54,926 nt of DNA. Source: SVTX01 sp045577415. GTDB taxonomy: Bacteria; Bacillota; Clostridia; Oscillospirales; CAG-272. Made by a program: the position numbers and the translations under genes. The stretch lies in assembly GCA_045577415.1 (NCBI GenBank), contig JAZNII010000026.1:1-54926 (forward strand), written 5' to 3'. Shown here piece after piece: positions 34,047 to 41,209 of the stretch (position 1 is the stretch's first letter; every line of letters starts with the position of its first letter). Under the pieces are notes generated by a model. That model did not search any database and was not told where the DNA came from. It saw nothing but the letters and a program-made list of their open reading frames with translations.

Positions 34047-34721
34047 TTAAAATTTTTCGATGTTAGCCTTAACGTACTTGACCATCTTGTTCTGAATGTA
34101 CTTTTTGTTGTCAGCCAAAAACTTTTCGGTTCTTTCAAAGCTTCCTGCGGCATTCTCGTGAAGAAATTTAAATGCCTTTCCGAGATCGTTGTCACCGTTA
34201 AGCTCAAGGGCAGCGACTATAGAATCGATGATAGAAGGATCTGCGGCGAGATAAAGATTCCAAATGCTCTCATTCGCTCTATCTCCAAGGTCGTAAAGTA
34301 TCTTGTACGCAACGAGAGGAACAAACGTGGTCTCGCCATCAAACACCTCGTTATCTTCTGCAAACACATTTCCCGTCCAAACCTCCGACGCGTTGTTTGC
34401 AAGTTTTGTCATAACGTAGGTCATCTTCTTGTTTACCCTCGCGAAATCAAGCTCCTCTACAGGAACATTGACATTTCTCTTACTATCATAAAGGAAGAAA
34501 TTCGCATTCTCGCTCTCGCCCACGACTGCGGCAAGGAAGACAAGCGAGCATCCAAGAAGTATCAAAACTATTCCAAATGCTATGAAAGCAATCTTGAGCA
34601 GACCGTCGTTAGGTGCCGCACCAAAAATAAATACCAGAACACCTGTCAACACAAGTATTACGCAGAGGATCAAAAGTATGAGCCTCAGGTTTTGCTTAAT
34701 GAAGTTTTTTACGCTTTCCAT
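34047..34721 (-). CDS. Hypothetical membrane protein, two N-terminal helices
   Basis: A 224-residue protein not assigned to a family. A basic cytoplasmic N terminus is followed by two transmembrane helices (about 12-34 and 43-67) and about 155 soluble residues, largely helical (ELDFARVNKKMTYVMTKLA... LNGDNDLGKAFKFLHENAAGSFERTEKFLADNKKYIQNKMVKYVK). The layout resembles the unrelated 16.9-kb protein. The start ATG has a GGAGAAC site. It is monocistronic with its own terminator and lies upstream of and divergent from the aconitase gene. No function is proposed. Confidence 0.75.
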   Translation of the reverse strand: MESVKNFIKQNLRLILLILCVILVLTGVLVFIFGAAPNDGLLKIAFIAFGIVLILLGCSLVFLAAVVGESENANFFLYDSKRNVNVPVEELDFARVNKKMTYVMTKLANNASEVWTGNVFAEDNEVFDGETTFVPLVAYKILYDLGDRANESIWNLYLAADPSIIDSIVAALELNGDNDLGKAFKFLHENAAGSFERTEKFLADNKKYIQNKMVKYVKANIEKF

Positions 34722-35064
34722 AAGTTCTCCAATCCGTCTGATTTTGATGTTTTATAAGTAGATCCGAGCGGCTACGCCGCCAATATATATCTAAACTATA
34801 TTATATCATATACATTTTACTTTTGCAAGCGTTTTTTTGCATTTTTTGAAGCATTTTTTGACGAAAATTTGACGTTTGAGCATATTTTAAAAGCATTATT
34901 TGCGTTTAGCAACTTCCACAACGCTGTTTTATCACAAGCAGAGCAAAATTTCAGCTACTTATAGTCATTTTTTACATTTTATTTCACGCGATGAAATAGA
35001 AATCTAAAGTTTTGACAAAAATGCTTTTTTGACATTTTCACGGCATAAATTTGCAACTTTTTAC
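34722..35064. other. AT-rich intergenic region with nothing recognised
   Basis: The gap between the membrane-protein gene and the aconitase promoter holds long A and T runs and no open frame with a ribosome-binding site. The promoter of the minus-strand gene should be near 34790-34810, where TATAATATA-like sequence is seen, but its boxes are not clear enough to call. Confidence 0.4.
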
Positions 35065-35093
35065 TTGACTAAAGCGCACATATATAGTATAAT
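35065..35093 (+). promoter_or_regulatory. Promoter of the aconitase-family gene
   Basis: TTGACT (35065-35070), a 17-bp spacer, TATAAT (35088-35093). Confidence 0.85.
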
Positions 35094-35135
35094 AATGATG
35101 TATTTTTTATTTTTAGCAATATCCCGGAGGTCAAT

Positions 35136-37379
35136 ATGATCAAATTACACGAAAGCGGCGTATTTTATGAGAACGGCGCAGTGCTTTACGCCTCAAACGC
35201 AAATGCGGCAGAGGCACGAAAGAACACTATCGCCTATCAAATACTTAACGCTCACAATACATCAGGGAACGATAGCGCTCTGAAGATAAAATTCGACGCT
35301 ATGGTCTCCCACGACATAACTTACGTTGGAATCATACAAACGGCGCGAATAGGCGGTCTTACTGAGTTTCCCATTCCCTACGCGCTGACCAACTGCCACA
35401 ACTCGCTATGTGCGGTTGGAGGAACTATTAACGAGGACGACCACGTTTTCGGTCTCTCGGCAGCGAAGAAATACGGCGGCATTTACGTTCCTGCTAATCA
35501 GTCCGTCATCCATTCCTACGCTCGCGAGGAGCTTGCGGGATGCGGCAAGATGATACTCGGCTCCGACTCTCACACCCGTTACGGCGCGCTTGGAACTATG
35601 GGTGTTGGTGAGGGCGGCCCCGAGCTTGTAAAGCAGTTGCTTAAAGACACTTATGACATAAAGGCTCCCGAGGTTGTTTTGGTCTACCTCAAGGGTACTC
35701 CCAGACGCGGTATCGGTCCTCACGACGTAGCTATCGCCCTCGTTGGCGCGACCTTTGGAAACGGATTCGTCAAAAACAAGGTGCTTGAGTTCGTCGGTCC
35801 CGGTGTGAAAAATCTTTCTATCGATTTCAGAAACGGCATCGACGTTATGACCACCGAGACCACCTGTCTCTCGTCTATCTGGGAGACCGACGATGTGGTC
35901 AAAAAGCATTACAAGGTTCACGGCAGACCCGAGGAATACAAGGAGTTGAAGCCCCAAGGCGTAGCGTATTACGACTCTATGATCGAGATCGATCTTGACA
36001 AGATGGAGTCTATGATAGCGCTTCCCTTCCATCCCTCAAACGCTTATACCATAAAGGAATTCCTTGCAAACGCCAAGGAGATACTTGCCAAGGTCGAGGC
36101 TGAGGCAAAGGTGAAATTCCCCAAGTGCAGTCTTGACCTCGTTTCAAAGGTTCAGACAGACGGAAGCGTGCTTGCCGATCAGGGTATTATCGCAGGCTGC
36201 GCGGGCGGTATGTTCGACAGCATCGTGGAGGCGAGCGACATTCTCGCAACGGGCAACGTGGGTAACTCCTATTTCAATCTGTCGGTCTATCCCACAAGTA
36301 TTCCCGTCTCCTTGGCTCTTACCAAGGCGGGCGTTTCCGCAGACCTTTTGCAGAACGGAGCAGTAATTAAACCCTCGTTCTGCGGTCCTTGCTTTGGAGC
36401 CGGCGACGTTCCCGCAAACAATGGACTTTCTCTCCGTCACACCACGAGAAACTTCCCCAACCGCGAAGGAAGCAAGCCCGGTGAGGGTCAGGTCTCGGGT
36501 GTTGCTTTGATGGACGCTCGTTCTATAGCAGCGACGGCGGCAAACGGTGGCAAGATCACCCCCGCCACGGACATTGATTACGATTATTCACCCATAGATT
36601 ACGAATTTGACAAGTCAGTCTACGAAAAGCGCGTTTATTACGGCTTCGGCAAGGCAGACCCCGAGACCGAGCTGATTTTGGGTCCGAACATCACGAGCTG
36701 GCCCGATCAGTACGAGCTTGGTGAAAATCTTCTCGTCGAGCTGACGGCGGTCATTCACGACCCCGTTACCACAACCGACGAGCTTATCCCATCGGGTGAG
36801 ACAAGCTCTCTGCGTTCCAATCCTCGCAGACTTGCAGAATTCACTCTCTCTCGCCGCGTTCCCGAATACGTTGGACTTTCAAAGGCGGTCGCAGAGGAAG
36901 AAGCGGCTCGCCGCGCGGGAAATATGAGCGAAAAGCTTGCATCGGTTCTCTCCGCAGTCGGAAACGCCGAAGAATTGGCTAAAAATACCCAGTTCGGCTC
37001 CTGCGTTTTCGCAAACAAGCCCGGTGACGGCTCGGCGCGCGAGCAGGCGGCTTCATGCCAAAAAGTCCTTGGCGGTTTTGCCAATATCTGTTACGAGTTT
37101 GCAACCAAGCGTTACCGCTCCAACTGCATCAACTGGGGCATCCTTCCCTTCACTCTCGACCCCGACACCAAGTTTGAATACGAGGTTGGAGATTGCGTTT
37201 TTGTTGAGCGCATCAGAGAAACGCTCATCGCGGGCGGCGAAAAATTCGACGCAAAGGTCATTCGCAAGTCGGGTGCCGTTGAGGATATTACCCTTTACGT
37301 CAAGGGACTTACCGAGGAAGAAAAGGAGATCCTCCTCGCGGGCTGCCTGATGAATCATTATAAGATAAAGAACGGATAA
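35136..37379 (+). CDS. Aconitase-family hydratase
   Basis: A 747-residue [4Fe-4S] dehydratase of the aconitase superfamily, in the branch of E. coli YbhJ-like hydratases common in Clostridia. The expected cluster ligands are present: Cys355 (IIAGCAGG), Cys416 and Cys419 (SFCGPCFGAGD). GSDSHTRYGALGTMGVGEGG and the C-terminal swivel domain with NTQFGSCVFANKPGDGSAREQAA and TKRYRSNCINWGILPF follow the aconitase order. The reaction is probably citrate to isocitrate, because the next gene is isocitrate dehydrogenase, but the YbhJ branch has not to my knowledge been assayed widely, so the substrate is inferred. The start ATG has a GGAGGTC site. icd follows after 169 bp of repeat DNA. Confidence 0.88.
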   Translation: MIKLHESGVFYENGAVLYASNANAAEARKNTIAYQILNAHNTSGNDSALKIKFDAMVSHDITYVGIIQTARIGGLTEFPIPYALTNCHNSLCAVGGTINEDDHVFGLSAAKKYGGIYVPANQSVIHSYAREELAGCGKMILGSDSHTRYGALGTMGVGEGGPELVKQLLKDTYDIKAPEVVLVYLKGTPRRGIGPHDVAIALVGATFGNGFVKNKVLEFVGPGVKNLSIDFRNGIDVMTTETTCLSSIWETDDVVKKHYKVHGRPEEYKELKPQGVAYYDSMIEIDLDKMESMIALPFHPSNAYTIKEFLANAKEILAKVEAEAKVKFPKCSLDLVSKVQTDGSVLADQGIIAGCAGGMFDSIVEASDILATGNVGNSYFNLSVYPTSIPVSLALTKAGVSADLLQNGAVIKPSFCGPCFGAGDVPANNGLSLRHTTRNFPNREGSKPGEGQVSGVALMDARSIAATAANGGKITPATDIDYDYSPIDYEFDKSVYEKRVYYGFGKADPETELILGPNITSWPDQYELGENLLVELTAVIHDPVTTTDELIPSGETSSLRSNPRRLAEFTLSRRVPEYVGLSKAVAEEEAARRAGNMSEKLASVLSAVGNAEELAKNTQFGSCVFANKPGDGSAREQAASCQKVLGGFANICYEFATKRYRSNCINWGILPFTLDPDTKFEYEVGDCVFVERIRETLIAGGEKFDAKVIRKSGAVEDITLYVKGLTEEEKEILLAGCLMNHYKIKNG

Positions 37380-37390
37380 AGGGATGCGTT

Positions 37391-37532
37391 CCACCTTTTT
37401 TAAAAAAGGGTGGAGCCAAAAAACTTCCCCGAAAAGAGCAACACAATATTACTAAACACCCTTTTTGAAAGTTTTTGGATTCTTAAACCTTTTTCCAAAA
37501 AAGGTTTAAGCGGGTGCAGGGTGGAACCCTGC
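37391..37532. repeat. Two opposed copies of a dispersed hairpin repeat plus a third hairpin
   Basis: The gap between the hydratase gene and icd is made of repeats. There is a CCACCTTTTTT/AAAAAAGGGTGG hairpin (37391-37413) followed by CCAAAAAACTTCC (one orientation). CTTTTTGAAAGTTTTTGG (37461-37478) is then followed by the hairpin CTTAAACCTTTTT/AAAAAGGTTTAAG (37482-37510) in the opposite orientation, and GCAGGGT/ACCCTGC (37516-37532) comes last. The same core-plus-hairpin plan is found at 8285-8324 and 52503-52587. These hairpins could reduce icd expression relative to the hydratase. Confidence 0.75.
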
Positions 37533-37548
37533 AAGAAAAGAGGAAACA

Positions 37549-38760
37549 ATGGCAAAAATTAAAATGACAACGCCGCTCGTCGAAATGGACGGCGACGAGA
37601 TGACAAGAATTATCTGGCAGATGATAAAGGATGAGCTTATCTGTCCTTTCGTCGAGCTGAACACCGAATATTACGACTTAGGACTTCCCGAGAGAGAAAA
37701 AACCAAGGATCAGGTCACCTTTGACTCGGCTTACGCGACCCAGAAATACGGCGTTGCGGTCAAGTGCGCAACTATCACTCCCAACAAGCAGAGAGTTGAG
37801 GAATACAACCTCTCTGAAATGTGGAAGTCACCCAACGGCACTATCAGAGCTATCCTCGACGGCACGGTTTTTCGCGCGCCGATCATAATCGACTCTATAA
37901 AGCCCGTGGTTCGCAACTGGAAGAAGCCTATCACCATCGCCCGTCACGCATACGGCGACGTATATAAGGCAACCGAGTACCGCGTTCCCACCAAGGGAAA
38001 AGCAACCCTCTCCTTCAAGGGCGAGGACGGCACCGAGTTCTCCAAGACCATCTACGATTTTGAGTGTGCGGGTGTGCTTCAGGGTCAGTACAACAAGGAC
38101 AGCTCTATTATAAGCTTCGCTCACTCCTGCTTCAAGTTTGCGATCGATACAAAGCAGGATCTTTGGTTCTCCACCAAGGACACGATCTCCAAGCAGTACG
38201 ATCAGACCTTCAAGCTGATCTTCGAGGAGATCTATAACAGAGATTACAAGTCGAAATTTGAGGAGCTTGGCATCGAATATTTCTATACCCTCATTGACGA
38301 CGCAGTCGCGCGAGTAATCAGAAGCGAGGGCGGCTACATCTGGGCGTGCAAGAACTACGACGGCGACGTTATGTCGGATATGGTCTCCACCGCATTCGGC
38401 TCTCTGGCTATGATGACCTCGGTTCTCGTCTCCCCCGACGGAAAATACGAATACGAGGCGGCTCACGGCACGGTAACCCGTCACTACTACCGCTACTTGA
38501 AGGGCGAGGACACCTCCACCAATCCTATGGCGACTATCTACGCATGGTCGGGCGCTCTCAGAAAGCGTGGTGAGCTTGACGGACTTTCCGATCTCGTCGC
38601 ATTTGCCGACAAGCTTGAAGCAGCTTGTATCGAAACGCTCAATGACGGAATTATGACCAAGGATCTCGTCGGTCTCGTTGACGAGGGGTTCAAGGCAACG
38701 GCTGTCAACACCGCAGGCTTCATTAAAGCTATCAGAGAGAGACTTGAAAAGAAGTTTTAA
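37549..38760 (+). CDS. icd: NADP-dependent isocitrate dehydrogenase, eukaryote-like type
   Basis: A 403-residue enzyme that converts isocitrate to 2-oxoglutarate and CO2 with NADP reduction, feeding glutamate synthesis. It belongs to the type II (eukaryote-like homodimeric) subfamily: PLVEMDGDEMTRIIWQMIKDELI at the N terminus, NGTIRAILDGTVFRAPI, the Mg-isocitrate region YFYTLIDDAVARVIRSEGGYIWACKNYDGDVMSDMV, and the NADP-site phrase YEAAHGTVTRHYYR. Length and motifs are standard. The start ATG has an AGGAAAC site. It is downstream of the aconitase-family gene and probably co-transcribed. No citrate synthase or 2-oxoglutarate dehydrogenase is in the window, which fits a branched TCA pathway of an anaerobe. 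Confidence 0.97.
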   Translation: MAKIKMTTPLVEMDGDEMTRIIWQMIKDELICPFVELNTEYYDLGLPEREKTKDQVTFDSAYATQKYGVAVKCATITPNKQRVEEYNLSEMWKSPNGTIRAILDGTVFRAPIIIDSIKPVVRNWKKPITIARHAYGDVYKATEYRVPTKGKATLSFKGEDGTEFSKTIYDFECAGVLQGQYNKDSSIISFAHSCFKFAIDTKQDLWFSTKDTISKQYDQTFKLIFEEIYNRDYKSKFEELGIEYFYTLIDDAVARVIRSEGGYIWACKNYDGDVMSDMVSTAFGSLAMMTSVLVSPDGKYEYEAAHGTVTRHYYRYLKGEDTSTNPMATIYAWSGALRKRGELDGLSDLVAFADKLEAACIETLNDGIMTKDLVGLVDEGFKATAVNTAGFIKAIRERLEKKF

Positions 38761-38781
38761 ATAACAAAAAAAGTCTACAGG

Positions 38782-38818
38782 AAAAGGACGAAGAATTGTT
38801 AAAATTCTTCGTCCTTTT
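38782..38818 (+). terminator. Terminator of icd, overlapping the 3' end of the opposite gene
   Basis: AAAAGGACGAAGAATT (38782-38797) pairs with AATTCTTCGTCCTTTT (38803-38818). The right arm also encodes the last residues (KKDEEF) of the convergent cysteine-rich gene on the minus strand. Confidence 0.9.
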
Positions 38819-39020
38819 TTAAAATATAGACTTTATTCTCGGCAATATTTTCTTCTTTGTTTTTTGGATCAAATTCAGGAAAACAAAGCAAATAGCAATC
38901 ACATTCGTCACAACAACACTCAAAGTTCCTCTCTCCGTTGCCAAGACAAACATTAGGCTCTCCGGGCATAAGTTCTACTCCGGTAATATCTATTACCTTT
39001 TTTTGAATATTTTTGCTCAT
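38799..39020 (-). CDS. Small cysteine-rich protein of unknown function
   Basis: A 73-residue soluble protein. The start ATG at 39020 has GGGGG upstream; an in-frame ATG 33 bp further upstream falls in the terminator tail of the preceding RNA and is unlikely. The centre reads NVCLGNGERNFECCCDECDCYLLCFPEF, with seven cysteines in 20 residues (C-x9-CCC-x2-C-x-C-x3-C), suggesting a metal or Fe-S site. The N terminus contains IDITGVELMPGEP. I do not recognise the family. It lies 19 bp downstream of the terminator of a structured RNA transcribed in the same direction, so read-through of that terminator may control it. Convergent with icd. Confidence 0.7.
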   Translation of the reverse strand: MSKNIQKKVIDITGVELMPGEPNVCLGNGERNFECCCDECDCYLLCFPEFDPKNKEENIAENKVYILKKDEEF

Positions 39021-39038
39021 ATATCCCCCATCAATATA

Positions 39039-39247
39039 CAAAAAGTGCGCCAACCGAAGTCAGCGCACCGAAAAACGCAAACTCCAATTGTCGCCAAACA
39101 ATCTCTTAATAGCATAGCTTTACTATAAAATTAAGCAGGAGTCACGTTTTTACCGAAACGTATTTGCTTAAATTTATAGCAAAAAAAGCTATAGTTGTCC
39201 CACAACGAGAAAACGACCTATAACTATTATATTGAGATTGTTTGGCA
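39039..39247 (-). ncRNA. Structured non-coding RNA candidate (about 208 nt), 6S-like rod or cis-leader
   Basis: It has its own strong promoter and an intrinsic terminator: GUGCGCUGAC-UUCG-GUUGGCGCAC (39045-39068) followed by UUUUU (39040-39044). The ends of the body close in a long-range stem, CCAAACAAUCUC (39234-39245) with GAGAUUGUUUGG (39094-39105), extended by UUGU/ACAA. Inside is a long hairpin, CUAUAAAUUUAAGCA (39165-39179) with UGCUUAAUUUUAUAG (39123-39137), capped by ACGUUU/AAACGU. The left strand of the central bubble can form AUAGUU...AACUAU. ACUCC (39138-39142) can pair with GGAGU (39081-39085) as a pseudoknot. The closing stem, asymmetric bubble and terminal hairpin recall 6S RNA, but I recognise no diagnostic sequence. 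Because a small gene follows at once, a terminator-type riboswitch is the alternative. Confidence 0.6.
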
Positions 39248-39252
39248 CAACT

Positions 39253-39281
39253 ATTATAGCACAATTTTTGCGGTTTGTAAA
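39253..39281 (-). promoter_or_regulatory. Promoter of the structured RNA
   Basis: On the minus strand there is TTTACA (39276-39281), a 17-bp spacer ending in TGC (extended -10) and TATAAT (39253-39258). The predicted start is near 39246, directly at the 5' strand of the closing stem. Confidence 0.75.
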
Positions 39282-39311
39282 TATATTTAATAAAATTTTG
39301 CAAACAAATGC

Positions 39312-39340
39312 CCCCGACAGATTTTTAAGGTCTGTCGGGG
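39312..39340. terminator. Terminator downstream of the glycosyltransferase operon
   Basis: CCCCGACAGA (39312-39321) pairs with TCTGTCGGGG (39331-39340). The U tract is better on the plus strand (TTTTATCTT); on the minus strand it follows the last operon gene by about 40 bp. Confidence 0.7.
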
Positions 39341-39377
39341 TTTTATCTTGTTTTATAAGTTGGAATTTGCTAATTTA

Positions 39378-40001
39378 TTATTTCACTTCCATGCTTAACA
39401 TAATAGGAGATGCATTATAAGACTTATCCGCCCATCCTTTATGTCTCTCTCCATTTTTATCATACAGTTCCGCTTCTTCGATCCAAATGAATATAATGAT
39501 CTCTTTGGTTTCTCCTGCCGAAAAGCCAACCGTTAATTCGTTAAAGACCTCACTCTTTGAATTGAAATGTAATATTGAATCGGGGTCGTTTTCCTTGTGA
39601 TAAAGCTCCTCATGCTTATCATAATACTTATACACCGCAAGTTCACCATCAACGATGATTCCGACCCTTAGAAAATCGACAACGTATCTGTTCGCATCAA
39701 CTAATCTTAATGATAGATTGTAGGTAGCATTCGTCAGACTTGTAATTTCAAATTTATTGACATCAGCATTTGATACATTGTTTTCATTGTTAGTGAAATC
39801 AATATTTGAATAATTTTCTAACGGTTGGTGATTGAATGTTTCGCTTGAAAAAGTGAACGAATCGACCTTTTCACCGTCAACAACAATACTTGCATTTTCG
39901 TTTGAACACAGTATGTCGAGAGAGCATAAATGGCTTCTATCACAGCTCACAAGAAAAAACAGAAGGACTGAAATTAAAATACTGCAAACCGTCTTTTTCA
40001 T
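39378..40001 (-). CDS. Lipoprotein of unknown function, AT-rich
   Basis: A 207-residue predicted lipoprotein: signal MKKTVCSILISVLLFFLVSC with lipobox LVSC (lipidated Cys20). The mature part is polar and beta-rich; its C-terminal third (VGFSAGETKEIIIFIWIEEAELYDKNGERHKGWADKS... MLSMEVK) vaguely resembles the end of TasA/camelysin-like proteins, but this is not firm. The start ATG overlaps the stop of the glycosyltransferase (4-nt ATGA overlap), so it is translationally coupled and last in the two-component-system/glycosyltransferase operon. Its codon use is clearly more AT-rich than that of the upstream genes, hinting at recent acquisition. No catalytic motifs. Confidence 0.75.
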   Translation of the reverse strand: MKKTVCSILISVLLFFLVSCDRSHLCSLDILCSNENASIVVDGEKVDSFTFSSETFNHQPLENYSNIDFTNNENNVSNADVNKFEITSLTNATYNLSLRLVDANRYVVDFLRVGIIVDGELAVYKYYDKHEELYHKENDPDSILHFNSKSEVFNELTVGFSAGETKEIIIFIWIEEAELYDKNGERHKGWADKSYNASPIMLSMEVK

Positions 40002-41182
40002 TCAGCCTTTGCCTCCTCTTTGGCAAAGCTTTCTGTAATATTGAATTTCTTGTCAAGCTCGGCGAAGATCACGTCGGCGATTCCCTCGCCGCCAAAAGCA
40101 TCGCGAGGAACTCTGTTTTCTTTAAGTGCCATATACTTTTCGCTTCCGTTTGCCGCTTCCTTGATGAACTTCAAGCACTTGTTCAGTTTGAAGATACGCA
40201 CGGCATCACCCCAATAAGTAACGTAATGCTCGGCAAGTCTCCGCTCTATCGTATTCGCGGAGTGTGTAACTACGATCGGAACGCCGAAGAACGCAGGCTC
40301 CATAAGACCGTTTCCGCTCTTTCCGAGATAAAGGTCGGAAAGTGCGATAAGCTCAAGCACCTTGTTGGTAAATCCAAAGGGATAGAGCTTGAGATTTCCC
40401 TTGCTCTTAAGCTCCTTGAGACGCTTGTGAAGCTCGGGGTTCTTACCGCAGACTACTATAACGTTGATCGGCAGATCCTCCTCAACAAGCTTTTGGCAAA
40501 GCTTCTCAGCCATTCCTATGCCGTAACCTCCCTCGGTCACGTAAATGGTAAATCTGTCGTCAATATCCCATTTCTTCCTAAGCTCTTCGCGGGATTCGGT
40601 TATCTCAAACGCTTCTTTTCTGATAGCAAGCGGAACTCTTTTGAGATTGTTGTTTCGATAATGACGACCATGCATCTTCATCGCGCGAAGGTAGCCCTCG
40701 GGCATCGAAATAGTAGTCAGATCGCAGGGATAACGGAACATGGTGTTTATATGAGCGTCAGGCACGTGCATAATTGTAAAGGGCTTTTTCTCCATTTTCT
40801 CTGCATAATAGTTTGTCGACCAATGCGTGCTTACTATTACGTCGGGAGCAAGCTCCTCAATATGCTTCATACTGTCAGCATACGCACCCCTAGTCGTGCG
40901 CTTCATAACGAACCAGCTTACAAGCTTTGTTCCGAAAAGATCCATAAGAATGATCGTAAGCCAAGCATACAATGGATGCTTGTTGTAGCTTCTGACCTCT
41001 CTTCCCATGCTTTGCTCAAATTTGATCATAGCCTCGCTTCCGCTCTCTTTGAAAAAATCACTGCGGACTATCTCAAAGTACTCGCCGTATTTTTTCTCGA
41101 AGGCATCGCAGATCGACCGCTCGGTCATTATATGTCCAAATCCCGCTTCAACGAACGGGAAAACCACTCTAAGCTTTTTCAT
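39998..41182 (-). CDS. GT28-family glycosyltransferase, diacylglycerol glucosyl/galactosyltransferase-like
   Basis: A 394-residue GT-B enzyme of the MGDG synthase/UgtP-like branch of GT28. The N-terminal acceptor domain starts LRVVFPFVEAGFGHIMTERSI, the glycine-rich phrase of the family (membrane lipid site). The C-terminal donor domain shows YVTEGGYGIGMAEKL and LIALSDLYLGKSGNGLMEPAFFGVPIVVT, the UDP-sugar-binding region. Such enzymes transfer glucose or galactose to diacylglycerol at the cytoplasmic membrane face, making glycolipids and lipoteichoic-acid anchors. The sugar cannot be read. The start ATG has an AGGAGCT site. Between GT2 (27 bp upstream) and the coupled lipoprotein gene. Confidence 0.85.
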   Translation of the reverse strand: MKKLRVVFPFVEAGFGHIMTERSICDAFEKKYGEYFEIVRSDFFKESGSEAMIKFEQSMGREVRSYNKHPLYAWLTIILMDLFGTKLVSWFVMKRTTRGAYADSMKHIEELAPDVIVSTHWSTNYYAEKMEKKPFTIMHVPDAHINTMFRYPCDLTTISMPEGYLRAMKMHGRHYRNNNLKRVPLAIRKEAFEITESREELRKKWDIDDRFTIYVTEGGYGIGMAEKLCQKLVEEDLPINVIVVCGKNPELHKRLKELKSKGNLKLYPFGFTNKVLELIALSDLYLGKSGNGLMEPAFFGVPIVVTHSANTIERRLAEHYVTYWGDAVRIFKLNKCLKFIKEAANGSEKYMALKENRVPRDAFGGEGIADVIFAELDKKFNITESFAKEEAKAE

Positions 41183-41209
41183 ATTAGCTCCTAGAAAAGA
41201 AAGATTTGA

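Noticed and set aside
39181..39240. Possible tracrRNA/CRISPR relation of the structured RNA (terminator similar to tracrRNA end)
   Set aside because: No cas genes and no repeat-spacer array in the window; the 5' end closes with the 3' part in a long stem, leaving no free anti-repeat.
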